Positions 1 to 8,845 of a stretch of 64,000 bases of DNA are shown here, one piece after another (within the stretch, counting starts at the first letter, position 1; every line of letters starts with the position of its first letter). Made by a program: the position numbers and the translations under genes. The DNA comes from Streptomyces sp. cf386 (GTDB lineage Bacteria > Actinomycetota > Actinomycetes > Streptomycetales > Streptomycetaceae), in the NCBI RefSeq assembly GCF_900103585.1, contig NZ_FNHV01000003.1, positions 272,001-336,000 of the forward strand, written 5' to 3'. Under the pieces are notes generated by a model. It was given only the letters and a program-made list of their open reading frames with translations. It did no database searches and was not told where the DNA came from.

Positions 1-2
1 GG

Positions 3-407
3 CGTGCGGTGCTGGTCGCGGCAGTGACGGCGCTGGCTCTGGGGGCGACAGCGACGGCATCTACGTACGCCCTGCGCGACGAGGAGAGGCCGACCGCCTC
101 GGCACCACCCAGCTGCGAGAAGCCCGCGGTGTACAAGGACGCCAAGTACGGCCGCGGTTACACCGCCAACTGGAACAGCACATGGGACTTCACGGTCAAG
201 CAGGGCGAGGCCGGCAGCCAGGTCCGCGAAGTCCAGTGTCTGCTCCGGTACCTGCATGGCATCTCCGAGGTCGGCGAAGTGGACGGCATCTTCGGCCCAC
301 TGACGCACAAGGCGGTTGTCAGGTTTCAGGAGCGGGTGGGGCTGGAGGCGGACGGGGTCGTGGAGACGCGGACGTGGAGCGCGCTGCGGAAGGCCGGGGA
401 GGTCTGA
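3..407 (+). CDS. secreted peptidoglycan-binding protein (5' truncated)
   Basis: The reading frame is open to the window edge, so the true start lies upstream. The first visible GTG, at 9, falls inside what looks like the hydrophobic part of a signal peptide (VLVAAVTALALGATATAS). The mature part is about 100 residues. Its C-terminal half is a PG_binding_1-type domain: GSQVREVQCLLRYL, then DGIFGPLTHKAVVRFQ, then LEADGVVETRTWSAL. Such domains dock enzymes or small secreted proteins on cell-wall peptidoglycan. No catalytic domain is visible, so this is probably a stand-alone wall-binding protein. Similar domains recur at 8.1, 8.8, 11.9 and 14.4 kb. Confidence 0.75.
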   Translation, partial: RAVLVAAVTALALGATATASTYALRDEERPTASAPPSCEKPAVYKDAKYGRGYTANWNSTWDFTVKQGEAGSQVREVQCLLRYLHGISEVGEVDGIFGPLTHKAVVRFQERVGLEADGVVETRTWSALRKAGEV

Positions 408-508
408 CCTGAGGGGCGCTGGGTAATTGCGGTGATCTCAGGCGTGGTTGAAGGGAAGATGCACACACCGAACCTGACGCACACGACGAAGACAAGGAAG
501 GTTCACAC

Positions 509-1114
509 GTGAGACCGACCCGTGCCGCCCTGACCCTCGTGGCCACCGCCCTGACCCCGGCGCTCCTGCTGGCAACCCCGGCCTTCGCCGCCGACTCGGC
601 CCCGTCGACCGCCACCACCGTCGCGACCGCGTCCGACGCGACCGACCCGGGCGTCGACGAGATGTCCGACGACGACGTCCGTGTCGCGATCATGCGCATC
701 ATCGCCGACTCCACCACGGGCAAGGCCGTCTACGCCGCCGCGCAGAAAGCCATGGACGGCACCATCGAGGACCAGCGGTACTTCCTGTCGACGGGCCGCT
801 GGATAGCCCAGGCCGAGGACGACCGCGTCGCCATCGCCCGTATCCTCGCCACCGCCGATCCGAAGACCGACAAGGCGGTGATCAGGGAGGCCAACGAGGC
901 CCTCGACGCCAACACCCCGGAGGCCCTGCGCGCCTTCCTGGAGACCGGTTACCGCCTGGCCGTCGCCGAGGACGACCGCGTCCGCGTCGCCCGCATCCTC
1001 GCCGACCCGACGATCAGCGACGCGCTGCGGGCCGCCGCGGAGGACGTGATCGACGGGACGCCGGAGGAGTTGCGGTACTTCATCGAGGTGGGGCAGTACG
1101 AGGTGGACGGCTAG
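509..1114 (+). CDS. secreted ALF-repeat protein
   Basis: A 201-residue exported protein starting at GTG, with an AAGGAAGG ribosome-binding site about 8 bases upstream. Residues 1-28 form a signal peptide ending in AFAA. The rest consists of about three copies of a roughly 45-residue repeat of the form DDRVxxARIL(A)D...ALRAAAEDVxDGTxEELRxFxExG. This matches the actinobacterial ALF repeat family, whose function is unknown and which is often found in exported proteins near toxins. The protein is acidic and alpha-helical. It lies directly upstream of the RHS toxin gene but has a separate leader, so co-function is only a guess. Confidence 0.7.
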   Translation: MRPTRAALTLVATALTPALLLATPAFAADSAPSTATTVATASDATDPGVDEMSDDDVRVAIMRIIADSTTGKAVYAAAQKAMDGTIEDQRYFLSTGRWIAQAEDDRVAIARILATADPKTDKAVIREANEALDANTPEALRAFLETGYRLAVAEDDRVRVARILADPTISDALRAAAEDVIDGTPEELRYFIEVGQYEVDG

Positions 1115-1226
1115 GACCTGTCCCCAGGCCTGATCGCCGCTTCCGGGAACACCCCCAGGTACTTCAATTCGCTTATCTGACTTACGTAATTGATACGATT
1201 ACAGGTAGGCGTCAATACGCACGGGG

Positions 1227-4200
1227 GTGTTCATGGGCGTCACCTTGCCCGGGTACCTGGACGAGGCCCTGGACCTGATCGGTGTCAGCTGGCCGAACGT
1301 CGACGAGGACGACTACCGCGAAATGGCCCAGGCCATGCGGGAGTTCGCTGACGACATCGATGACGGCGCCGCCGACGCCCACGCGGCGATCAGCGATCTG
1401 CTCGGCAGCAACGAGGGCTTGGCCGTCCAGGCGCTCGACAAACACTGGGGCAAGGTCAAGGGCACCCACCTGGCAAACCTCGCCGAGGGGGGCCGGCTCG
1501 CGGCGACCGCGCTGGACGGGGTGGCCGTCCTGATCGAGGGCGCCAAACTCGCCGCCATCACCCAACTCGGCATCCTCGCGGCCGAGATCGCGGCGGCCAT
1601 CGCCGCGTCCACGGTCACCCTGGGGTTGTCCGCGCTGGGTGGTCTGGCGGCGACCCAGGCCACCCGGGTCGCGGTCAAACGCATCTTCCAGGAAGTGTGC
1701 GAACAGGTCGCCGAGCGGGTCATCGAGATCGCGATGGGCCCCGTTTTCGAAGCCATCGGCTCCATGGCCGGCGACCTGGTCGTGCAGTTGGGCGGCAACG
1801 CACTCGGCGTACAGAACGGCGTCGACCTCGGCCAGACCGCCAAGGCCGGCAAGGAGGGCCTGAACGACGGCATCGACGCCGCCAAGGGGGCGGGCGGCTC
1901 CATGACCCTCGCGAGCGCCGGAGGAGGCGGCGGGGGTGGCGGCGGAGGGGGCGGCGGGGGCCAGTTCAGCCTGGACCCGGAGGCCTACGACCGGGCGGGC
2001 ACGAAACTCGCGGGCGCGGGCGGCAAGATCCGCGACGGGGCCGGCGGCAAGCTCTCCCGGGCCAAGTCCACGCACGGCCGCACCAAGGGCCGGGACGCGA
2101 TCGCGGACGCCGCCAACGCCATGCTGGACCAGGTCATCGACGGCATCGAGAAGGGCGTGAAGAACTCCGCCAAACACCTCGACGAGAACATGACCAACGG
2201 CCTGAAGCGGATGGCCAAGAACCACAACGACAACGACCGCGGCATCGCCGACAGCCTGGACGGCATCCGCAAGGGCGACAGCGGCAAGGACACCCCGTCA
2301 GGCCCGAAGGGCACCTCGGGCGGCAATTCCGGACGGTCGCCGGGACAGGGCAGCGGCCGCGACCAGGTCCGCGACCCCCGTGAGGCGGGCCGTCCGCGGG
2401 ACTCCGTCTGCCAGGGCGGTGAGCCCGTGGACATGGCGACCGGGCGGATGTTCATCGAGCAGATGGACGTGTCGCTGCCGGGCTCGCTGCCGCTGCTGTT
2501 CAAGCGCTCCTTCGAGTCCGGGTACCAGGCAGGGCGCTGGATGGGCCCGCGCTGGGTGTGCACCTTCGACGAGCGGCTGGAGATCGACGCCGAGGGTGTC
2601 GTCTATCTCAGCGCGGACCGGTTCACCCAGGCCTACCCGCACCCGGAGCCCGACGCACCCGCGCGTGCGACGGCAGGCGTACGGCAAGACCTGGCGGTCG
2701 ACTCCGTGACGGGCGACTTCACGCTGACCGACCCCGCCACGGGTCTGGTCCGGGAGTTCACCCTCAGGCCCGACGGCGCGACGGCCCTGCTCACCCGTAT
2801 CCGTGACCGGGCCGGTCATCACGTCGACTTCGCCTACGACACCGACGGCGCACCGGCGAGCATGACCCACTCCGGCGGCTACCGGCTTCTGGTCACCGTG
2901 GACGCGGGCCGCATCACCGCCCTGAGTCTGGCCGGCGGCGAGGGCGAGGACCTCCCGCTGACCAGGTACGGCTACACCGACGGCCACCTGAGCGAGGTGT
3001 ACAACTCCTCCGGCCGGCCGCTGTCCTTCGCCAACGACACGCAGGGCCGGATCGAGTCCTGGACCGACCGCAACGGCACCCAGTACCTCTACACGTACGA
3101 CGAGTCCGACCGGGTCGTCGAGGAGGGTGGCGCCGACGGCTCGCTCACGTTCCGTTTCACGTACGGCGATCCGGACCCGGCCACCGGAATCAAGGTCCAC
3201 ACCGAGACGAACGCCCTCGGCCACACCACCCGGTACCAGGTCAACGAGCACGCCCAGATCGTCGCCGAGACCGACCCCCTCGGGAACACCACGCTCTTCG
3301 AGCGGGACGAGTACGACCGGTTGTTGTCCCGCACCGACCGGATGGGCCGGACCACTCGCTTCGAGTACGACGACGCGGGCGAACTCGTCGCCGTCGTCCA
3401 ACCCGACGGCGAGCAGTCCACGGCGGTCTATTTCGGCGACGCGCATCACCCGACGCAGATCACCCGGCCCGGCGGCCGAACCTGGCACCAGACCTTCGAC
3501 GAGGCCGGTCGCCGCACCGCCGTCACCGACCCCACGGGCGCCACCACCCGCTACGGCTACGACGCTTTCGGCCATCTCGCCTCGGTCACCGACGCCCTCG
3601 GCCACACCACTCTCGTACGCTGCAACGCCGCCGGCATGCCCGTCGAGGTCACTGATCCGGCCGGGGCCACCAGCCGCTATGAGCGGGACGCCTTCGGCAG
3701 GGTCACCGCCGTCGCCGACCAACTCGGCGTCGTCACCCGGCTGACCTGGAGTGTCGAGGGCCTGCTGACCTCCTACACGGCCCCGGACGGAACCGTCCAG
3801 ACCTGGAGTTACGACGACGAGGGCAATCTCCTCACACACACCGACCGGGCCGGCCGGGTCACCGGATTCGAGTACACGCCCTTCGAGACCATCGCTGCCC
3901 GCACCGACCCCGACGGCACCCGCCTCACCTTCGGCTATGACGCGCACATGCAGCTCATATCCGTCACCAACGCCCTTGGGCAGACCTGGAGTTACACCTA
4001 CGACCCCGCCGGGCGGCTGGTCGAGGAGAGCGACTTCCACGGCCGGAGCATCAGCTACGAACTCGACGCCGTCGGCGATGTGGTGGCGCGGACCGTCCCG
4101 ACCGGACAGCGCATCCGGTACGGCTACGACGTGCTCGGCCGCCTGGTGGAGAAGGACTGCGACGGCGCACGCACCACCTACGCCTACGACCCTTCCGGAC

Positions 4201-5912
4201 ACCTGATCCGGGCCACCGGCCCCGACGCCGATCTGCACCGCACCGTCGACCCCCTCGGCCGCCTGCTCACCGAGACCGTCAACGGCCGTACGCTCACCCA
4301 CACCCTGGACGCCGCAGGCCACCGCGTGGGCCGCACCACGCCCGGCGGTCACCACAGCACCTGGACCTACGACCGGGCGGGCCGCCGAACCGCCCTCGCC
4401 ACCACCGGCGGCCGGCTCGACTTCTCCTACGACGACGCCGGGCACGAACTCGAGCGGGTCCTGGACGGCCGCCTCACCCTGACCAGCGCCTGGGACACCG
4501 AGCACCGTCTCACCGGCCAGATCCTCCGCTCCGAGCAGACCGAGCTGCAGCGCCGCGCCTACACCTACCGTGCCGACGGTGCCCTGACCGGCGTCGAGGA
4601 CGCGCTCAGCGGCCCGCGCACCTTCGACCTCGACACCGCCGGACGCGTCACCGCCGTCCACGCCGCCACCTGGACCGAGACCTACGCCTACGACCCGGCG
4701 GGCAACCTCACCGACGCGCACTGGCCGGCCACCGGCGTCGAGGCGGAGGCGGTCGGCGCACGCTCCTACGAAGGCACGCAGCTCGCCACCGCCGGCCGGA
4801 TCCGCTACGAGTACGACGAGGCGGGCCGCACCACGCTCCGCCAGCTCACCCGACTGTCGAAGAAGCCCGCCACCTGGCACTACACCTGGGACGCCGAGAA
4901 CCGCCTCACCCACGTCACCACCCCCGACGGCATCCGCTGGGCGTACCTCTACGACCCGTTCGGCCGCCGTATCGCCAAGCAGCGCCTGGCCGAGGACGGT
5001 GTCACGGTCGTAGAACGGACGGAGTTCACCTGGGACGGTTCGACCCTCGCCGAACAGACCACGCACGCGCCCGCTCTTCCCGGCCCGTACACGTTGAGCT
5101 GGGACCACAAGGGCCGACAGCCGCTGGCGCAGACGGAGACCATCACCACCCCGGCGACCGCCGACACCCCGCAGGACCAGATCGACCGCCGCTTCTTCGC
5201 GATCGTCACCGACCTCATCGGCACCCCGACCGAACTCGTCGACACCGCCACCGGCGCCATCGCCTGGCGGACCGTGCCCACGCTGTGGGGCCACACCGCC
5301 TGGTCGTCCGACAGCACCACGACCACACCACTGCGTTTCCCCGGCCAGTACTTCGACCCCGAGACCGGCCTGCACTACAACCTCAACCGCTACTACGACC
5401 CCGCCACCGCCCGCTACACCACCCCGGACCCGCTCGGCCTCAGCCCGGCCCCCAACCCCGACGCCTACGTCCACAACCCGCACACCTGGTGCGACCCCCT
5501 CGGCCTGATGCCGGACGACGGCGCCGACATCAAGAAACAGCTGATGGATCTGGGGAAGCAGCGGTCCCAGCAGGTCGCTGCCGGGCTGGGCGAGGGCGAG
5601 AAAGCCCCGGGTGCCTACACCGTGGGCCAGGACCGGACCACGGGCAAGATCTACTACGGTGAGAGCGGCCCTGAGACCGGTCACCATCAGTCCGTGGTCG
5701 AGGCCATGCCTGCCGAGTCGCAACGCGCCGATGACACGCGCCCGCCCGGAGTGTGTGGTGAGCCACGGATGTTCACCAACGCGATCAACGATGGCGCGGA
5801 CCCGAAGAACATTGACTTGGTGACCGTCAACCCCAAGGGTAAGAAATTCAAGATGTGCCAGAACTGTGCCTCCTGGGTACCTGGCTTCGGAGGAGAGGTA
5901 CTGACCGGATGA
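1227..5912 (+). CDS. RHS-repeat polymorphic toxin with C-terminal deaminase-like domain
   Basis: A 1561-residue protein. The start is GTG 1227 or ATG 1233, close behind an ACGGGGG motif. Residues 1-230 are helical and WXG-like (GVSWPNVDEDDYREMAQAM) with long hydrophobic helices, followed by a pure glycine run near 235. This resembles the export region of actinobacterial type VII-linked toxins. From about 390 comes a DUF6531-type segment (GEPVDMATGRMF), then dozens of YD/RHS repeats. The conserved RHS core end (YFDPETGLHYNLNRYYDP ... DPLGL) lies near residue 1400 and usually precedes self-cleavage and the toxin. The last 115 residues contain CGEP (about 1509) and CQNC (about 1544), the CxE...CxxC zinc-site signature of YwqJ-like nucleic acid deaminases. 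The next gene overlaps by 4 bp and fits an immunity protein. The exact deaminase clade is inferred. Confidence 0.85.
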   Translation: MFMGVTLPGYLDEALDLIGVSWPNVDEDDYREMAQAMREFADDIDDGAADAHAAISDLLGSNEGLAVQALDKHWGKVKGTHLANLAEGGRLAATALDGVAVLIEGAKLAAITQLGILAAEIAAAIAASTVTLGLSALGGLAATQATRVAVKRIFQEVCEQVAERVIEIAMGPVFEAIGSMAGDLVVQLGGNALGVQNGVDLGQTAKAGKEGLNDGIDAAKGAGGSMTLASAGGGGGGGGGGGGGGQFSLDPEAYDRAGTKLAGAGGKIRDGAGGKLSRAKSTHGRTKGRDAIADAANAMLDQVIDGIEKGVKNSAKHLDENMTNGLKRMAKNHNDNDRGIADSLDGIRKGDSGKDTPSGPKGTSGGNSGRSPGQGSGRDQVRDPREAGRPRDSVCQGGEPVDMATGRMFIEQMDVSLPGSLPLLFKRSFESGYQAGRWMGPRWVCTFDERLEIDAEGVVYLSADRFTQAYPHPEPDAPARATAGVRQDLAVDSVTGDFTLTDPATGLVREFTLRPDGATALLTRIRDRAGHHVDFAYDTDGAPASMTHSGGYRLLVTVDAGRITALSLAGGEGEDLPLTRYGYTDGHLSEVYNSSGRPLSFANDTQGRIESWTDRNGTQYLYTYDESDRVVEEGGADGSLTFRFTYGDPDPATGIKVHTETNALGHTTRYQVNEHAQIVAETDPLGNTTLFERDEYDRLLSRTDRMGRTTRFEYDDAGELVAVVQPDGEQSTAVYFGDAHHPTQITRPGGRTWHQTFDEAGRRTAVTDPTGATTRYGYDAFGHLASVTDALGHTTLVRCNAAGMPVEVTDPAGATSRYERDAFGRVTAVADQLGVVTRLTWSVEGLLTSYTAPDGTVQTWSYDDEGNLLTHTDRAGRVTGFEYTPFETIAARTDPDGTRLTFGYDAHMQLISVTNALGQTWSYTYDPAGRLVEESDFHGRSISYELDAVGDVVARTVPTGQRIRYGYDVLGRLVEKDCDGARTTYAYDPSGHLIRATGPDADLHRTVDPLGRLLTETVNGRTLTHTLDAAGHRVGRTTPGGHHSTWTYDRAGRRTALATTGGRLDFSYDDAGHELERVLDGRLTLTSAWDTEHRLTGQILRSEQTELQRRAYTYRADGALTGVEDALSGPRTFDLDTAGRVTAVHAATWTETYAYDPAGNLTDAHWPATGVEAEAVGARSYEGTQLATAGRIRYEYDEAGRTTLRQLTRLSKKPATWHYTWDAENRLTHVTTPDGIRWAYLYDPFGRRIAKQRLAEDGVTVVERTEFTWDGSTLAEQTTHAPALPGPYTLSWDHKGRQPLAQTETITTPATADTPQDQIDRRFFAIVTDLIGTPTELVDTATGAIAWRTVPTLWGHTAWSSDSTTTTPLRFPGQYFDPETGLHYNLNRYYDPATARYTTPDPLGLSPAPNPDAYVHNPHTWCDPLGLMPDDGADIKKQLMDLGKQRSQQVAAGLGEGEKAPGAYTVGQDRTTGKIYYGESGPETGHHQSVVEAMPAESQRADDTRPPGVCGEPRMFTNAINDGADPKNIDLVTVNPKGKKFKMCQNCASWVPGFGGEVLTG

Positions 5913-6370
5913 ACGACACTCCCGATCGGCGGGCGATCCAGGAAGTTCGGGATGCCTTGTCAGGGACTGCCGAACTCGAGGTCCACCCCCTGGACATCGA
6001 GAACGCCTGCCGCCAGTACACCGAGGACGGGTACGAGGTCACCCCCCAGCTCCGACAGTTCCTCGAGGTCTATGGCGAGCTCACCGTGAGCTGGATTTCG
6101 CGGGAGTGGAAGTACGAGCTCACCACATCGGTCGAGAGAACACTGGAGTCCGCGCACGCCTTCCCCAGGACCCTGCGCATCCACGCCAAAGACCTCGGCT
6201 GCCCCGTCCTCCTGGTCGGCACCGTGTTCGACACCGAGGAGTCGGTGCTGCTCACCGAGAACGGCGACATCCTGTTCTACGGGGACGCCGGATTCCAGCG
6301 GGTCGCGAACGGCTTCGGAAACGCGGTACGAGCGCTCCTGACGGGCGACTGGGACAAGACCTTCTTCTGA
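5909..6370 (+). CDS. SUKH-family (SUKH-3-like) immunity protein
   Basis: A 153-residue cytosolic protein. The ATG overlaps the toxin stop codon (ATGA), so translation is coupled. An in-frame start further upstream, inside the toxin gene, is less likely. Visible family features are an N-terminal helix with YTEDGYEVTPQLRQFLEVYGELTV and a later segment around PVLLVGTVFDTEESVLLTENG then GNGF-like RVANGFGNAVRALL. This pattern matches SMI1/KNR4 (SUKH) immunity proteins, closest by eye to SUKH-3. In polymorphic toxin loci such proteins bind and neutralise the toxin encoded just upstream. The cognate pairing rests on position and family, not on a direct test. Confidence 0.75.
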   Translation: MNDTPDRRAIQEVRDALSGTAELEVHPLDIENACRQYTEDGYEVTPQLRQFLEVYGELTVSWISREWKYELTTSVERTLESAHAFPRTLRIHAKDLGCPVLLVGTVFDTEESVLLTENGDILFYGDAGFQRVANGFGNAVRALLTGDWDKTFF

Positions 6371-6580
6371 TTACCGGGGGCTTTGGAGCGAGTTGACGAA
6401 GAAGGCCCAGGCGGGGGTGGGGAACAGGAGGGCGGGGCCGTCGGGGTTCTTGGAGTCGCGGACGGGGACGGCGCCGGGGAGGTTGTCGGCGACCTCGACG
6501 CACTCACCGCCGGTCCCGCTGCTGTAGCTGCTCTTGCGCCACTGCACGGAGCTCAGGTCGATGTTGCTGTTCGGCTTCAT
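6371..6580 (-). CDS. DUF397 domain protein
   Basis: A 69-residue protein with the standard DUF397 layout: WRKSSYSSGTGGECVEVA, then VPVRDSKNPDGPALLF, then AWAFFVNSL. In Streptomyces such small proteins pair with an XRE-family regulator encoded just upstream and act with it, often as toxin/antitoxin-like or developmental regulators. Here the upstream XRE gene is frameshifted and its 3' end overlaps this gene by 77 bases. That is longer than the usual 4-base overlap, which suggests the partner's C-terminus has also drifted. The gene itself looks intact. Confidence 0.85.
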   Translation of the reverse strand: MKPNSNIDLSSVQWRKSSYSSGTGGECVEVADNLPGAVPVRDSKNPDGPALLFPTPAWAFFVNSLQSPR

Positions 6581-7446
6581 TCCGATAGTCCTCTGCTGCT
6601 GCCTCGATCATGGCCAGGGACGCCTCCGGTGGCAGTGCGGCGGCCCTGAGCAGATCGTACGACTCCCGGTACTCCATCACGAGGGCCGGATAGTCGATGA
6701 CTTGGCCGCTGTGCAGGCCCTCCGTGTACACCAGCGGTGGCGCGTCATGGAAGGTCATGATCCGCGTCAGCCCCATCATGAACGGGTGCACCGAGGTTTC
6801 CGGGACGATCTGCACAAGCGACCGCGTGGACCTGACCACCTCGCCGATGTGGTCCAGCAGTTCAGCCATCCCTGCAGGGGGCAGCGCACGCCGCCGGATG
6901 ACCGACTCGTCGAGGATCGCCCAGAACTTCGGCGGCGACTCCCTCACAAAGAGACTCGCACGCTCCAGACGGGCTTTCACGACCTCCTCGACCTTGGCCT
7001 CCGAGGCTCGCGGCATCGCCGACCGAGCAATCACCGTCGCGTACGCCCTGGTCTGGAGCAGCCCGGGCACCAGCAAGGGAGCCCAGTCCTCGATGCTCCG
7101 TGCCTGCTTCTCCAGGTCGGCGACATCCGCGAAGTGCGGGGCGATGCCCACGCACCTTGCCTTGGCCGCGTCTTCACACCGCCGCTGGAAAAGAGCCGTC
7201 CGTGCCCAGCCGCTTGTCCACGTGCACGGCCAGATCCATCGGCATCCCCCGCTCGCCCCGCTCGATCTGGCTGAGGAACGAGATCCCCCGGAAGCTGCCC
7301 TCGGCCAACTGCTCCAGCGTCAGCCCCGCTTGCTCCCTTCGATAGCGCAACTCGGCGCCGTAGAAGCAGGGAACACTAGTCGACGCGTCAGGGTCCTTCT
7401 TCGCGGGCACAACCCACCACCGCCGTTTCTCTTGTTGCATGCGCAC
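6504..7446 (-). pseudogene. XRE-family helix-turn-helix regulator, frameshifted
   Basis: Two reading frames together make one DUF5753-type XRE regulator. The N-terminal piece (7446 to 7174) carries the helix-turn-helix YRREQAGLTLEQLAEGSFRG and runs to VDKRLGTDGSF before a premature stop. The C-terminal piece (from 7151 down to 6504) starts at APHFADVADLEKQARSI and holds the ligand-binding-like region with LLVPGLLQTRAYA. Dropping one T in the TCTTTT tract near 7180-7186 restores GLFQRRCEDAAKARC and joins the two. So a single-base insertion, a sequencing error or a programmed shift splits the gene. The divergent ATPase gene and the DUF397 gene are its usual neighbours. Confidence 0.8.
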
Positions 7447-7525
7447 CCGAAACCCCTTTCACGGTACGCAACTCGACGCCAGCCTGTGAGTGATTCATTA
7501 CAGAACGCACACGGAGGCGTACCCC

Positions 7526-7744
7526 ATGCACCCCCAGACCCACCCCCACCACGAAACCGACGCCTGCGTCGAAGACCTCCGCGCCGCCCTGGAGGCGAAC
7601 GGCATCACGCTCCCCTCCCTCGGCGTGGACCTGCCGACCTTCGCCGACTCGCTCCCCACACGCCCTCTCATCGCACTCGGCAACTGCAACCAGGTCACCG
7701 CCCGCGCCCTGATCTCCGCCCTGCGCAAGGCGGCCGGCCGGTGA
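7526..7744 (+). CDS. small hypothetical protein
   Basis: A 72-residue protein. ATG 7526 is preceded by ACGGAGG. An in-frame GTG at 7490 is possible but lacks a better ribosome site. The sequence begins with a His/Pro-rich stretch (MHPQTHPHHE), followed by CVEDLRAALEANGITLPSLGVD and ending VTARALISALRKAAGR. It looks helical and soluble with no recognised domain. Its stop overlaps the next gene's GTG by 4 bases (GTGA), so the two are co-translated. In Streptomyces, proteins of this size commonly sit between the XRE regulator and the ATPase. The function is unknown. Confidence 0.7.
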   Translation: MHPQTHPHHETDACVEDLRAALEANGITLPSLGVDLPTFADSLPTRPLIALGNCNQVTARALISALRKAAGR

Positions 7745-8106
7745 ACCGACCCCTCGTCCTCGAACTGCTCGCGCTGCCCAAGGCCGTACCGGAGGTGCGC
7801 CGTGCGGTCCGCGAGCACTTGGGCGCGTCCTTCCCCGAAGCCCAGCTCTGCGTCAGCGAGTTGCTCGCCAACGTGATCAACCACGTCGGCGAGGGGACCC
7901 CGGTGACCGTCCGCCTGTTCCGCACCCCGGACGGCCGTACGCGCCTGGAGGTGACCGACACCGACCCGCATGCCTGGCTCATCGCACGCCACCCGGGCGA
8001 GGACGACGAGACCGGCCGCGGCCCCCTCCTGCTCGACGCGATGGCCCGGCGCTGGGGGGTGTGGCTGACGCCGGCCGGCAAGACGGTGTGGTGCGAGCTC
8101 CCCTGA
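7741..8106 (+). CDS. anti-sigma-type ATP-binding protein (HATPase)
   Basis: A 121-residue single-domain GHKL ATPase of the serine kinase/anti-sigma (RsbW/SpoIIAB-like) kind. The N box is visible in QLCVSELLANVINHVGEGTPV, the G1 box in LEVTDTDPHAW, and a glycine-containing lid in GRGPLLLDAMARRWGV. Start GTG 7741 overlaps the preceding stop codon. The partner sigma factor or anti-anti-sigma is not in the window. This gene, the divergent XRE pseudogene and DUF397 form the typical Streptomyces regulatory triplet, so the frameshift may leave the ATPase without its partner regulator. Confidence 0.85.
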   Translation: MNRPLVLELLALPKAVPEVRRAVREHLGASFPEAQLCVSELLANVINHVGEGTPVTVRLFRTPDGRTRLEVTDTDPHAWLIARHPGEDDETGRGPLLLDAMARRWGVWLTPAGKTVWCELP

Positions 8107-8116
8107 CGGTTACTCC

Positions 8117-8677
8117 TCAGTCGCAGCTGAGGTAGTCGTATCCGGCCTGCCTCCAGTCGCCGTCGGAGTCCTTGAAGAGGTACTTGCCCTCGGTGTTGCG
8201 GCGCATGGGGAAGGAGTGGCTCCTGCCCCGGTACTCCAGGTACAGCGTCTCGCCCCGGTCGGTGCTGCCGCCGGTCTGGAAGTTGTGAATGTGGGCCTTG
8301 CCAAAGGTCTGGTTGCCGACCCTGCCGTCCACGTCGAGATGCCAGCGCTCCTGGAGCCACTTCGTGGCCGTCTGGGTGTCTTCTCCGAAGTAGCCGTTGA
8401 TGAAGGCCTCCGGGAAAGGCCTTCCGGTGCTGGCCGTCGCGCCCTCCGCCCACAGGATCCGCTGCCACATGCATACCGCGTTGGACGGACTGTGTCCGCC
8501 GAGAAAGCTGCCGAGGGTCCCCTCGTCGTCGAAGTCGTCGATGTGCTTGTCGTACCCGCGCACCCACCCGTCGGACGCCTTCGCGGAGGCCGGTGAGGCC
8601 CCCAACCCCAGCGTGGCCGCCAGGGCGGCACCTATAACGGCCGCACCGACCCGTGAACGCTTACCGCTCAAGTTCAT
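8117..8677 (-). CDS. secreted peptidoglycan-binding protein
   Basis: A 186-residue protein starting at ATG 8677, with AGGAGAGAGG 6-7 bases upstream. A longer frame to 8746 lacks such a site. Residues 1-32 form a signal peptide (VGAAVIGAALAATLGLGASPASA). The mature part has a PG_binding_1-like core (AVCMWQRILWAEG ... FGEDTQTATKWLQERWHLDVDGRVGNQTFG), followed by a beta-rich tail of about 60 residues (GETLYLEYRGRSHSF). It is a clear paralogue of the product at 11938-12552: both have the same core followed by the same kind of basic or Tyr-rich C-terminus. The gene is convergent with the ATPase gene and divergent from the DUF1906 gene. Confidence 0.75.
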   Translation of the reverse strand: MNLSGKRSRVGAAVIGAALAATLGLGASPASAKASDGWVRGYDKHIDDFDDEGTLGSFLGGHSPSNAVCMWQRILWAEGATASTGRPFPEAFINGYFGEDTQTATKWLQERWHLDVDGRVGNQTFGKAHIHNFQTGGSTDRGETLYLEYRGRSHSFPMRRNTEGKYLFKDSDGDWRQAGYDYLSCD

Positions 8678-8845
8678 GTGATCCCTCTCTCCTGTGGTTA
8701 CCGCGCACAGGATTGCCCAAAGGGACGCCAGGGGGACCCTGCACATTTACAGGTTCCCTGCGTCCCCTCCCTGGGCGACGGTCTGGCGGCGGGGGTGCCG
8801 TGGCACTCCGCTATCCAGGTCCGAACCGAACGGGGGAAATGTCGC

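Noticed and set aside
2298..5723. 1141-residue minus-strand frame opposite the RHS toxin
   Set aside because: It mirrors the codon bias of the plus-strand gene; composition (Gly/Val/Arg repeats) and lack of motifs mark it as a shadow.
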